Positions 15,684 to 23,189 of a DNA stretch of 28,259 bases are shown piece after piece. Within the stretch, counting starts at the first letter, position 1, and each line of letters begins with the position of its first letter. The notes beneath the pieces are model-generated. The model saw only the letters and a list, made by a program, of their open reading frames with translations, was not told the origin of the DNA and did not search any database. The translations under genes were made by a program, and so were the position numbers. The stretch covers positions 1-28,259 of the forward strand of contig JAITDY010000039.1 of assembly GCA_031282325.1 (NCBI GenBank), in the 5' to 3' direction. The DNA comes from Lactobacillaceae bacterium. Lineage in GTDB: Bacteria > Bacillota > Bacilli > Lactobacillales > Lactobacillaceae.

Positions 15684-15866
15684 ATGAATGACACTACTTT
15701 AAATAAAACATTATTAACTTTAGATATTAATCCAGCACAATTAGATGATAATGATATTAATATCATTATCAAAAGTGTTGTTTTAGATTTATCAAATACC
15801 GCACAAACATATACTAAATTACTTGCAAGTTGGAACCATGGTAGCGGTACTCGAATTGGTAATTAG
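15684..15866 (+). CDS. 60-residue peptide precursor, unclassified, with own exporter operon
   Basis: The gene has the strongest ribosome binding site of the region (GGAGGTGAT, five bases before the ATG). The product starts with an acidic, leader-like helix (LDINPAQLDDNDINIIIKSVVLDL, broken here as residues 13-36), then NTAQTYTKLLAS and a glycine-rich tail SWNHGSGTRIGN. It has no cysteine, no double-glycine cleavage site, no Sec signal peptide and no hydrophobic bacteriocin helix. No modifying enzyme is encoded nearby. A terminator lies 17 bases after the stop, then a TPR-like protein and an ABC exporter follow. The pattern (tiny, highly translated gene first, attenuated read-through to export genes) suggests a secreted peptide: a signal, a bacteriocin or an unmodified or novel RiPP. 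TRIGN resembles Phr-type pentapeptides. Function is inferred from context only. Confidence 0.7.
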   Translation: MNDTTLNKTLLTLDINPAQLDDNDINIIIKSVVLDLSNTAQTYTKLLASWNHGSGTRIGN

Positions 15867-15882
15867 ATATGTTTCAAAATAG

Positions 15883-15916
15883 AAAACTTTGGTAGTTTTT
15901 TTGACCAAGGTTTTTT
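15883..15916 (+). terminator. Internal terminator/attenuator between peptide and TPR genes
   Basis: AAAACTTTGGT (15883-15893) pairs with ACCAAGGTTTT (15904-15914), 11 bp with one G-U pair, a 10-base loop and six Ts. It should make the peptide mRNA much more abundant than that of the downstream export genes, as in many bacteriocin and signal-peptide operons. Confidence 0.78.
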
Positions 15917-15936
15917 ACTATGAAATTGGAGAAAAA

Positions 15937-17106
15937 ATGAATAAAATAGAGTCTTTTTTAAATGCGTTAAAAAGGATTGATATTTCAAAATTAGGACCAG
16001 CTAAAGCAGTTTTAGAAGAAAGAATTAATGTAGCTAATAAACTCTTAAATAATGAAGTAATAACTAAACGCACAACCAAAGCACCATATTATTTAAATGA
16101 TTTAGGCGTTCGGTATTCATCATCGCCCAAACAATTTATCTTGTCTATTCTTAAAAACGAATCAATAATAATTCCCACAGCTGATGAGCTGATTTCTGAT
16201 TTAGATGAATATAATGTAAACATTTTGGCGGATGCAATTGATGCTGTAGTTCTATTGACTGGAAATTTTGAAGCAGTTAGAAATATTGTAGTAAAACGTC
16301 AAGAGGAAATAATAGAACACGGATCATATGTTTTAAATATTTATGCTGGTACTGCTTGTGCAGCATTAAATGACGGCGACAATGGAATTATTTTTTTTAA
16401 GAATGCAATTAAAAAATCTAAAAATATTTTAGATAGTTTGATTGCCAAGCACCGCCTACTTGCAACTATCCTTAAAAGGAAACGTAATTTTCAATTATTT
16501 GACGAAATAATTTTGGATATATTTTTAAACGATCTTCATAAAATTTCTGAATATGATAAATTGCAAATTACTGCTCTTTTAAATAATTTATTAGCATTAC
16601 GCCATGTAATGGACAAGGACTATGCCAATGCAATAATGTCGGACTTAATTCTTTTGTTCAATTCACAACAATTGTTAAGAGAATCTATTCAACAGGGGAA
16701 AGAATTAAAATTAGATGTTTCTGAAAGTATTCGATATACTAGCCAAATTGCAGTGAACCAAGCACAGCTATTGCATAAACTTGAAAAACATGATGATGCT
16801 ACTAATATTTTGAAACATAATTTAGAAATTGTTTCTCAAAATGCTCCTGAATATTTATCTGAATCGTTAGGCGCTTATAGCTATTCATTATATTTGTCTG
16901 ATCATTTTAAAGAAGCAATTGAATATTCTACAAAAGGGCTCATTGAGTATTGTTCCGTTGGAAATACTAGAGGCATTGATACAATTAGACAAATTAGAAT
17001 TGGTTCTTTTAGTAAGCTAGGCGATAATGATAATGTGAAACGAGAAATCATGTTTGCAGCAACCGATAAATTAGGAATCAAGGAGGTATTAAATGACAAC
17101 AATTGA
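15937..17106 (+). CDS. TPR-like helical repeat protein of the peptide operon
   Basis: The product has 389 residues from the ATG at 15937, which has GGAG five bases upstream; the longer open frame (from 15889) starts inside the terminator stem and is rejected. It is cytosolic and all-helical, without signal or membrane segments. The C-terminal half shows tetratricopeptide-like pairs (NQAQLLHKLEKHDDATNILKH, then GAYSYSLYLSDHFKEAIEYS). The centre has further helical hairpins (LATILKRKRNFQLFDEIILD). No DNA-binding helix-turn-helix or enzyme motif was found. Size and all-helical repeat build are like Rap proteins (about 380 residues), which bind Phr peptides, so it may bind the 60-residue peptide as receptor, chaperone or immunity factor. 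It overlaps the ABC gene by 14 bases. Confidence 0.75.
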   Translation: MNKIESFLNALKRIDISKLGPAKAVLEERINVANKLLNNEVITKRTTKAPYYLNDLGVRYSSSPKQFILSILKNESIIIPTADELISDLDEYNVNILADAIDAVVLLTGNFEAVRNIVVKRQEEIIEHGSYVLNIYAGTACAALNDGDNGIIFFKNAIKKSKNILDSLIAKHRLLATILKRKRNFQLFDEIILDIFLNDLHKISEYDKLQITALLNNLLALRHVMDKDYANAIMSDLILLFNSQQLLRESIQQGKELKLDVSESIRYTSQIAVNQAQLLHKLEKHDDATNILKHNLEIVSQNAPEYLSESLGAYSYSLYLSDHFKEAIEYSTKGLIEYCSVGNTRGIDTIRQIRIGSFSKLGDNDNVKREIMFAATDKLGIKEVLNDNN

Positions 17107-17854
17107 AGTTAAAAATTTAAGAAGAACATTTAATAAAAAATCAGAATTTGTGGCAGTTGACGATGTATCTTTTAAAATAAATCCGGGCCAAATTGTTGCA
17201 CTATTAGGGCCAAACGGTGCAGGTAAAACGACAACCGTAAAAATGGTTGCCGGATACTTAACCCCAACTAGTGGGAGTGTTTTAATTGATGGCACCAATA
17301 TTTTAGATAGTCCAAAATTATTGCGTCAAAATATTTCGACAGTTTTTGGGGGAGAGCTTGGTTTCTATGCTAGAGCCACTGCTTATGATAATCTTAATTT
17401 TTTTGCTACACTTTTCAACATTCCACGTTCACAACGTAAACAAAGAATAGAAAAGGCTTTAAAAGATGTAGATTTAGCTGAAGTAACTCATAAAAAAATA
17501 TCAGAATTTTCTCGTGGAATGCGTCAACGAATGCATATTGCACGGGCTTTATTAAAAGAAACTGATGTAATTTTATTAGACGAACCAACTAGTGGATTGG
17601 ACGTTGAAATTGCTCATGAAATTCGTTCTTTGGTTAAACAATTAGCCAAACAAGGAAAAACAATACTACTTACTAGCCACACAATGACTGAGGTAGAAGA
17701 CCTAGCCGATAGAGTTTTATTAATTGGAGCTGGGAAAATCATTCATGATGGTACCGTAAAAAGTGTTGTATCGTTATCCGGAGTAACTAAAGTTGATCGT
17801 CCTGCAACTTTAGAAGAATCTTATTTGGCATTAGCGCCAGAATTGAGGCGTTAA
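17093..17854 (+). CDS. ABC transporter ATPase, DrrA-like, peptide operon
   Basis: The ATP-hydrolysing subunit of an ABC-2 exporter, 253 residues. Walker A GPNGAGKTT (39-47), a Q-loop region replaced by VFGGELGFYARATAYDN (the GGE/GFY form is common in DrrA/CcmA-like exporters), signature FSRGMRQR (139-146), Walker B VILLDEP (159-165), D-loop SGLD and switch His196 (LLTSHTM) are all intact. The final ~30 residues (KVDRPATLEESYLALAPELRR) are the short regulatory tail. GGAGG lies nine bases before the ATG, inside the end of the TPR gene. The next gene starts at the base after the stop. Partner permeases are the two following genes; the likely cargo is the 60-residue peptide. Confidence 0.9.
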   Translation: MTTIEVKNLRRTFNKKSEFVAVDDVSFKINPGQIVALLGPNGAGKTTTVKMVAGYLTPTSGSVLIDGTNILDSPKLLRQNISTVFGGELGFYARATAYDNLNFFATLFNIPRSQRKQRIEKALKDVDLAEVTHKKISEFSRGMRQRMHIARALLKETDVILLDEPTSGLDVEIAHEIRSLVKQLAKQGKTILLTSHTMTEVEDLADRVLLIGAGKIIHDGTVKSVVSLSGVTKVDRPATLEESYLALAPELRR

Positions 17855-18598
17855 ATGACTGATTTTATAACACTTTCTTGGTTCCATTTGAAAATTTTTG
17901 CAACAAATAGTTATTTTAGAACAATTGTTTTTGTTACAACTATTAGCTATGTATTAATTCAGTACGTTGCAGCATATTCAGTAAATGGATTAAATGATAA
18001 AAATATTTGGTTGAGAGCAGGAATCATTGGAATTTGGTCAGCAGGAACCTCAGCTGCAGGAGTAATTTCATATCAACGTTTTCAAGGGACCTTGGCTTAT
18101 ATTCTTGATTCTATTAAAACTGAATCTGTTAGTTTAGCAACATTAATTATGCCAGCAGCATCTTTTGGCTTATTAGCATTTCCAATTGCCTTTATCAGTA
18201 GTACAATTCTAGGAATTAATATATCTGGAATTAGTTGGTTATTGGTACTCGGCGTAATATTATTGTGGTTCAGTGTTATTTTATTGGACTTTGTTGTAGC
18301 GGGACTTTTCGTGCTGACGCCGAATGCTTTCCTATATGAAGGATTGTTACTTGTCCCTGTTCTGATTGGATCCGGTTTATATGATTTGCCTAATAAATAC
18401 ACTTATATTGTTGAAATACTTAGTTATTTTCTCCCAATGAACACACCAATTAAACTTATTTTGCATCCAGAACAAGTATCGATAATTAATTTTATACAAA
18501 TGATATTTATCGCTATTGTTTGGTTAGTTTTGGCTCGTTTCTTACTTAAACTTTCTCTCAAAAGGCTAAGAGTTACTGGCGATATGGAGGTGATGTAA
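17855..18598 (+). CDS. ABC-2 permease subunit 1, peptide operon
   Basis: A 247-residue integral membrane protein with about six hydrophobic helices, beginning with a short amphipathic cytosolic stretch (FITLSWFHLKIFATNSYF) as in ABC-2 permeases. Helices can be seen at about 23-43, 52-66, 96-116, 123-150, 155-175 and 210-230. It abuts the ATPase gene and overlaps the next permease gene by one base, so the three are translated as a unit. It differs from the second permease in sequence, pointing to a heterodimeric channel, as known for the streptolysin S exporter SagG-SagH-SagI. No substrate residue can be named. The only start compatible with the coupling is the ATG at 17855. Confidence 0.85.
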   Translation: MTDFITLSWFHLKIFATNSYFRTIVFVTTISYVLIQYVAAYSVNGLNDKNIWLRAGIIGIWSAGTSAAGVISYQRFQGTLAYILDSIKTESVSLATLIMPAASFGLLAFPIAFISSTILGINISGISWLLVLGVILLWFSVILLDFVVAGLFVLTPNAFLYEGLLLVPVLIGSGLYDLPNKYTYIVEILSYFLPMNTPIKLILHPEQVSIINFIQMIFIAIVWLVLARFLLKLSLKRLRVTGDMEVM

Positions 18599-19314
18599 TG
18601 TTAAAAATTTCGTTTTCAACGTTATCATATTTTCAAAATTGGCGGACTTTTGTTGTTAGTTTTTTATTAGAACCAATTTTTGGTATTTTAATGATTACAC
18701 TTTTAAGTGCCCAATTCAGCTCAGCAAACGCCATTAAATCTGTTGTTGCAATGACGGCGATATCTGGAATTCAAATGTTACTGAATAGCTTATCAGCACT
18801 CTTTGTTGGAGATCAAATGAGGGGAATTGCTAGAGAGGTTGCTGTGGTTGCGCCGTATTCAATACGGTATTGGTTTAGCAAAATTATTGTGGCGATAATT
18901 GTTGCTTTAGGACAAACAATTGTTATCTTAACTTTAATAATAATTCTTACTCATGATATTTCATGGCTCACAAGAGCGGTTATTATATTATTGCCAATGA
19001 TGATATCTGGAACGATTGTTTCTTTTGTTGCTGTGATTGCATCTTGGCAAAAAGAAGATCCCTACCTAGTACCGAATATTATTAATACTGTTATCGTATT
19101 GCTAAGTGGTGTTATTGTGCCGATATCACAATACCCAAATTGGTTAGCGTTTTTTGCTAATATATTACCTTTTTCTCATAGTATTGAATGGTTAACAACT
19201 GGAAACGGCCAAATTTATCCTGATTTTATTATAGCCGCTGTTTGGCTAACAGGAGCAATTATTTTATATCTTTGGAAATTAAATAAAATAAAACAAAAAT
19301 TAGATGTATACTAA
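18598..19314 (+). CDS. ABC-2 permease subunit 2, peptide operon
   Basis: A 238-residue membrane protein with about six helices and the typical ABC-2 N-terminus (LSYFQNWRTFVVSFLLEPIFG) and C-terminal half (SGVIVPISQYPNWLAFFANILPFSHSIEWL), which is the usual conserved 'lP..y...i....P' region of these permeases. A GGAGGTGATGTA sequence precedes the ATG within the end of permease 1. Last gene of the operon, followed by a terminator. With the preceding ATPase and permease it should form a heterodimeric exporter. If the peptide is toxic, this transporter could also give self-protection. Confidence 0.87.
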   Translation: MLKISFSTLSYFQNWRTFVVSFLLEPIFGILMITLLSAQFSSANAIKSVVAMTAISGIQMLLNSLSALFVGDQMRGIAREVAVVAPYSIRYWFSKIIVAIIVALGQTIVILTLIIILTHDISWLTRAVIILLPMMISGTIVSFVAVIASWQKEDPYLVPNIINTVIVLLSGVIVPISQYPNWLAFFANILPFSHSIEWLTTGNGQIYPDFIIAAVWLTGAIILYLWKLNKIKQKLDVY

Positions 19315-19331
19315 ATTAAATTTATGTAAAT

Positions 19332-19365
19332 AAAAAGTCGCGATAAATTTCGTGACTTTTTATTT
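19332..19365. terminator. Bidirectional terminator between peptide operon and yeiH-like gene
   Basis: A 12-bp stem, AAAAAGTCGCGA (19332-19343) with TCGTGACTTTTT (19350-19361) including one G-U pair, 6-base loop, A-run on the left and T-run on the right. Confidence 0.85.
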
Positions 19366-19379
19366 ATTGTTTAACTTAA

Positions 19380-20378
19380 TTAAAACAATATTTTAATTAA
19401 AATTACTGCTAAAATAACTTGAATAGTTCCAGTAGTTAAACCATAAAGAAGAAAATTACCCCCCGATTTTTTGATAGTATCAATTTTTAAATTTAAACCA
19501 ATTCCCGCTAAATTAATGATTCCGAAAAAATTAGATATTTCTTTTGCACCAATTGTTAATTGATTCGGCAATTTAAAAAAACTATTTATTAGCAATAATA
19601 TTCCAAAGACAATAATGAACCACGGTATAGTAGTTTTTTTAAAATTATGTCCCTCTGATCCAACCATTCCCTCGTCCTTATCTGCTAATTTGGCGAAAAT
19701 TAATACGACTACAGTTAATAAAATTACTCTAAGCATTTTGAATAAAATGGCATATGCAACTACGTTTGGATTAATTAAAGATGCTGTCCCGACAACTTGC
19801 CCAACTGATTGAACTACTCCACCAACCAAAGCGCCTAATAACATGTCGTGTTTACCAACTAATTGCGGACCTAAAATTGGTAATAGTAATAATAAAATAA
19901 TCCCAGTCAAGCTTACAGTAGCAACAGCTGTTCGGCGCTGATCGTCTGTAGCTTTAATTGTTGGTGCGACAGAAGCTATTGCACTAGAACCACACACGGC
20001 ATTACCGGCGCTCATTAACATCGCCGATTTATTATGAACTTTAAATATATGTTTCCCTATCCATAAAACAATTAAAATTGTTAGAGTCATTTGGATTAAA
20101 ATAAACGATAGTCCGTTAAACCCAAGTTTTTCAATCGTTTTGAATGTCACCGTTAGCCCCATTAAGCCGATTCCAATTTCAATTGGATATTTTTCGGCCC
20201 ATTTAATACCTAGAGATAGAAAATCTTGTTTTAAAAAAGTATTGCCTAGTAAAATTCCTAGTAACATTGCAATAGCTTCTGCACCTAAAATTGGTATCCA
20301 ATTTGCTATAAATTTTGCTATAAAAGATAAAATTAAGGTCACAATGATTCCCGAAATCATAGTTGGTTTTATTTTCAT
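19380..20378 (-). CDS. YeiH/UPF0324 family putative sulfate exporter
   Basis: A 332-residue polytopic membrane protein of the UPF0324/YeiH family, proposed to export sulfate or other anions; the function is poorly proven. Signature sequences are LGAEAIAMLLGILLGNTF, GIGLMGLTVTFKTIEKLG, MSAGNAVCGSSAIASVAP and GALVGGVVQSVGQVVGTASL, and about ten helices are visible. The conserved CGSSAI motif is intact. It stands alone on the minus strand, with AAAGGAC upstream of the ATG at 20378 and the bidirectional terminator behind. A TauE/SafE exporter lies 2 kb away, so sulfur anion handling may be a shared theme of the region. Confidence 0.9.
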   Translation of the reverse strand: MKIKPTMISGIIVTLILSFIAKFIANWIPILGAEAIAMLLGILLGNTFLKQDFLSLGIKWAEKYPIEIGIGLMGLTVTFKTIEKLGFNGLSFILIQMTLTILIVLWIGKHIFKVHNKSAMLMSAGNAVCGSSAIASVAPTIKATDDQRRTAVATVSLTGIILLLLLPILGPQLVGKHDMLLGALVGGVVQSVGQVVGTASLINPNVVAYAILFKMLRVILLTVVVLIFAKLADKDEGMVGSEGHNFKKTTIPWFIIVFGILLLINSFFKLPNQLTIGAKEISNFFGIINLAGIGLNLKIDTIKKSGGNFLLYGLTTGTIQVILAVILIKILF

Positions 20379-20441
20379 TTTTTTAAGTCCTTTAAACGAT
20401 AATACAGTTAATATTACTACCTAATTATTATTTGTGAAAAT

Positions 20442-20471
20442 AAAAAACTAGATCTATGGCAATCTAGTTTT
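20442..20471 (-). terminator. Terminator of the tRNA-Asn gene
   Basis: AAAACTAGAT (20444-20453) pairs with ATCTAGTTTT (20462-20471), 10 bp with an 8-base loop; the T-run is on the minus strand. It ends the tRNA transcript about 43 bases after the tRNA. Confidence 0.82.
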
Positions 20472-20513
20472 GAAGAAATTTTAATAAATATAGTGAATTA
20501 TTGAATTAAAAAC

Positions 20514-20583
20514 TGCTCCACCTGGATTCGAACCAGGGACCTGCGCATTAACAGTGCGTTATTCTACCGCTGAACTATGGAGC
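20514..20583 (-). tRNA. tRNA-Asn (GTT)
   Basis: Read on the minus strand: acceptor GCTCCAT pairs with GTGGAGC, discriminator A, D-stem GTTC/GAAT with a short seven-base loop, anticodon loop CTGTTAA with anticodon GTT, and T-arm CCTGG-TTCGAAT-CCAGG. The 3' CCA is not encoded. At about 70 bases it is slightly short, owing to the D-loop. The anticodon stem has four good pairs and a terminal A-C mismatch. It is a lone tRNA with its own promoter and terminator. Confidence 0.93.
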
Positions 20584-20595
20584 AATATATAACTA

Positions 20596-20624
20596 AGTAT
20601 AATAAATCCAGAGTAAAATGTAAA
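20596..20624 (-). promoter_or_regulatory. Promoter of the tRNA-Asn gene
   Basis: On the minus strand TTTACA (20619-20624) and TATACT (20596-20601) are exactly 17 bases apart, 12 bases before the tRNA 5' end. On the plus strand a TATAAT (20598-20603) overlaps it and could serve the Ppx gene, so the two promoters would compete. Confidence 0.75.
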
Positions 20625-20625
20625 T

Positions 20626-21591
20626 ATGGCACAAGTAGCAATTTTAGATTTAGGATCTAACTCCGTTCGAATGACAATTAATGAATATTCAGATAATGGA
20701 TTATTTAATGTTCTTGAAAGAAAACAAGAGATGGTTCGTCTTTCTGCTGGAATGGGTGATGACAAAAAAATTACACCAGATTCAATGGAAAAGGCTGTAA
20801 ATGTCTTAAAAGATTTTAAAACAGTTTTAAATAAATATCCTAAAGTCGTTGTTAAAACGGTAGCAACTGCTGCTGTGCGACAAGCAAAAAATCAAGATGA
20901 ATTTTTAAAACGATTTAAAGATATTATGGGCTTTGAGCTAGATGTAATTTCTGGCGAGCAGGAAGCAGAATATGATTATTATGGCGTGATTAGAACTTTG
21001 CCAATTAAAAATGCCGTTATTATTGATACTGGCGGAGCATCAACAGAACTAATTCAAGTGTCTAATAAAAAAATGGCACAAAGGATTAGTATTCCGATTG
21101 GAGCTGTTAATTTAACCGAAAAATTCGACATTAATGATAAGCCTTCTGCAAAAGAATTATTTCGTGCATGGCAATATGTTGAAGAGTATTTAGATAATAT
21201 TCCTTGGCTAGATGATACAAGAAATTTACCCATTGTAGCAATTGGCGGTTCAAATAGAACTTTAGCAAAAATTGCGCGACACATTAATAATCAGCCTGAT
21301 TTAGACATTCATGGTTATCACATGACTAAGCGACAAGTAAATGATATTTTTGCTGAGTTATTAAATCGAAACAGTAATGAACGTGCTGAAATTCGTGGTT
21401 TGGCCAAAGAACGCGCCGATGTAATTATTGGTGGTTTGTTACCAATCACTAATATTATTGGACGTCTAGATTCATCACAAGTTATTTTTTCTCAATCAGG
21501 CGTTAGAGAAGGTGTGCTATTTACTACGATTGAAAAAGTAACAAAAGAAAAAATCACAGTTCCCGAAGCAACTCAATTAACGATTGATTAA
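20626..21591 (+). CDS. ppx: Exopolyphosphatase / pppGpp phosphatase (Ppx/GppA family), short form
   Basis: Hydrolyses polyphosphate chains or the 5' phosphate of pppGpp. The 321-residue protein is the two-domain ASKHA-fold form without the C-terminal HD domain of E. coli Ppx. Motifs: phosphate 1 AILDLGSNSVRM, TVATAAVRQAKN, SGEQEAEYDYYG (catalytic Glu), phosphate 2 IIDTGGASTEL and adenosine-like AIGGSNRTLAKIARH, followed by ERADVIIGG. All look intact. The ATG at 20626 has GAG 12-14 bases upstream and no proper ribosome binding site. The next gene starts three bases after its stop, forming a unit through the DUF1634 gene. Whether it acts on polyphosphate or pppGpp cannot be decided. Confidence 0.92.
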   Translation: MAQVAILDLGSNSVRMTINEYSDNGLFNVLERKQEMVRLSAGMGDDKKITPDSMEKAVNVLKDFKTVLNKYPKVVVKTVATAAVRQAKNQDEFLKRFKDIMGFELDVISGEQEAEYDYYGVIRTLPIKNAVIIDTGGASTELIQVSNKKMAQRISIPIGAVNLTEKFDINDKPSAKELFRAWQYVEEYLDNIPWLDDTRNLPIVAIGGSNRTLAKIARHINNQPDLDIHGYHMTKRQVNDIFAELLNRNSNERAEIRGLAKERADVIIGGLLPITNIIGRLDSSQVIFSQSGVREGVLFTTIEKVTKEKITVPEATQLTID

Positions 21592-21594
21592 ACT

Positions 21595-22347
21595 ATGGAT
21601 GAAAATAAAGATATAAAAATTTTTAATCGAAATAACGGAGAATTTATAAACAATCGCGCTCTGACGAAGAGACTTAATAACTTTATAGACAGTGTTCTTT
21701 CGATAATTGCTACAATTATGATTTTGCAAATTAAGTTACCGGTGAAGCCTCAAAATTTAAATGATTTTTGGCCAACGCTAGTTTCTATTTCAGTGTACTT
21801 GCTTAGTTTTTTTATTGTCATGAATTTTTATTTAAGTACAGTGAGAGTGTTTTCTCGTATCGTTAAGTTAAATGGTCTTTCAATTTTGCTTATTTTTCTA
21901 TGGATGGGAGTTTTAAGCTTAATGCCATTTTTCTCTAGTTGGCTAATTACAGAACATGACTCTGTTTTTGCAATTACTTCATATGGAATTTTGTATGTAA
22001 TTACCAGTGGTCTACATGCTATGTTAGTAAATGTAGTTATTAAAACTAATCGTTTGCCAGAGTCTAATTCACATACTGCTCAAGATATCTTAATTGCTGA
22101 GATTTATAATTATATGTTTGCCAAAAAATCGATTTTGCAATTTATAATGGCGATATTAATAGTTGTCTTAGCGTCCAGTTTTCCAAAAGTTGGGATTTGG
22201 ATTTTAATTGCTGTACCAATTATCCAATTAGTAGAAAATGCTTTAGATGGTAGTGATTTTAATGAAAAGAAAATGTCAGATAAGCAAATTAATTTTTTAA
22301 TTAAAAGCGCTAAACTACGGTTGAGGAAAAGAAAGGAACAAATATAA
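21595..22347 (+). CDS. TMEM175-like (DUF1211) membrane protein, possible K+ channel
   Basis: A 250-residue protein with six hydrophobic helices, in the pattern of bacterial TMEM175/DUF1211, some members of which are potassium-selective channels. Helix 1 reads RLNNFIDSVLSIIATIMILQIKLP, where family members usually have RxxxFSDGVFAIxxTLLVLxxxxP. The hallmark FSDG is changed to FIDS, which may alter gating or function, while the isoleucine-rich pore line (IIATIMIL) is kept. The C-terminal tail is strongly basic (KLRLRKRKEQI). It begins three bases after the Ppx stop with no ribosome binding site, so it is probably coupled. It overlaps the next gene by one base. Confidence 0.8.
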   Translation: MDENKDIKIFNRNNGEFINNRALTKRLNNFIDSVLSIIATIMILQIKLPVKPQNLNDFWPTLVSISVYLLSFFIVMNFYLSTVRVFSRIVKLNGLSILLIFLWMGVLSLMPFFSSWLITEHDSVFAITSYGILYVITSGLHAMLVNVVIKTNRLPESNSHTAQDILIAEIYNYMFAKKSILQFIMAILIVVLASSFPKVGIWILIAVPIIQLVENALDGSDFNEKKMSDKQINFLIKSAKLRLRKRKEQI

Positions 22348-23189
22348 TGAGTATTTTAATTTTAATTTTCGTGGGACTTTTTGCTGGAATTTTAGGTTCT
22401 ATTTTGGGATTAGGCGGTGGGGTTATCGTGACGCCGATATTGGTTTTAGGTTTTAATTTACCAATTCATTATTCAATTGCAGCCATTATTATTGCTGTTA
22501 TTGGTACATCTACTGGATCTTCAATTGCGTATTTAAAAGATGATTTATTAAATATTCGATTGGGGATGTTTTTAGAAATTTTTACAACAATTGGAGCTCT
22601 TATTGGAGCCGTTTTAACAGGAGTTTTTGCCCCGAATTACCTTAACTTCTTTTTTGGCGCGCTTTTGATATATCAAGCTTATAATATGTTCCAAAAATTA
22701 CGCGGTAAAAAACCAGATTTATTAGCGGTAAAAAATGATAAATACGCTGAATATTTTCATTTGAATAGCCGATATTTTGATAAATTAAATAATAAAGAAG
22801 TTGATTATTATGTGGAGAAAACACTATTAGGCGCATTAATAATGCTTGGTGCAGGTTTTGCTTCTGGGTTGCTAGGTATTGGTTCGGGGTCCTTTAAAGT
22901 TTTTGCAATGGATTCAGCTATGAAAGTTCCTTTAAAGCCTTCATCGGCAACTAGTAACTTTATGATGGGAGTTACTGCTGCCACGTCTGCTTTGATTTAT
23001 TTTTTTAATGGAACTGTGAGATTAGAAATTGTGGTTCCAATTGTGATTGGAATTGTATTTGGAAGTACACTGGGTTCAAGAATTATGCCAAAAATGAATA
23101 ATAAACTAATTCGACAAATTTTTATTCCAGTAGTGGTTTTGTCAGGAATACAATTAGTAATTAAAGCGTTTGGAGTTAATTTATACTAA
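22347..23189 (+). CDS. TauE/SafE family sulfite/organosulfonate exporter
   Basis: A 280-residue, about eight-helix permease of the TauE/SafE (DUF81) family, exporting sulfite, sulfoacetate or related anions. The duplicated family motifs are GLFAGILGSILGLGGGVIVTP in the first half and LGAGFASGLLGIGSGSFKVFAMDSAMKVPLKPSSATSNFMMGVTA in the second (given here broken at the G-rich turn, residues ~165-210). The central soluble loop (KNDKYAEYFHLNSRYFDKLNNKEVDYYVE) is longer than average but usual in lactobacilli. GGAAC upstream of the ATG serves as ribosome binding site. The stop overlaps the DUF1634 start, a pairing often seen in Lactobacillaceae. Confidence 0.92.
   Translation: MSILILIFVGLFAGILGSILGLGGGVIVTPILVLGFNLPIHYSIAAIIIAVIGTSTGSSIAYLKDDLLNIRLGMFLEIFTTIGALIGAVLTGVFAPNYLNFFFGALLIYQAYNMFQKLRGKKPDLLAVKNDKYAEYFHLNSRYFDKLNNKEVDYYVEKTLLGALIMLGAGFASGLLGIGSGSFKVFAMDSAMKVPLKPSSATSNFMMGVTAATSALIYFFNGTVRLEIVVPIVIGIVFGSTLGSRIMPKMNNKLIRQIFIPVVVLSGIQLVIKAFGVNLY

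Noticed and set aside
15684..15866. Reading the 60-residue peptide as a classical double-glycine class II bacteriocin or lanthipeptide
   Set aside because: There is no GG processing site, no cysteine, no hydrophobic helix and no peptidase-containing ABC transporter or LanM/LanB gene nearby.
15889..15936. Longer start for the TPR-like protein
   Set aside because: The extra 16 codons begin inside the terminator hairpin and have no ribosome binding site, while ATG 15937 has GGAG at proper spacing.
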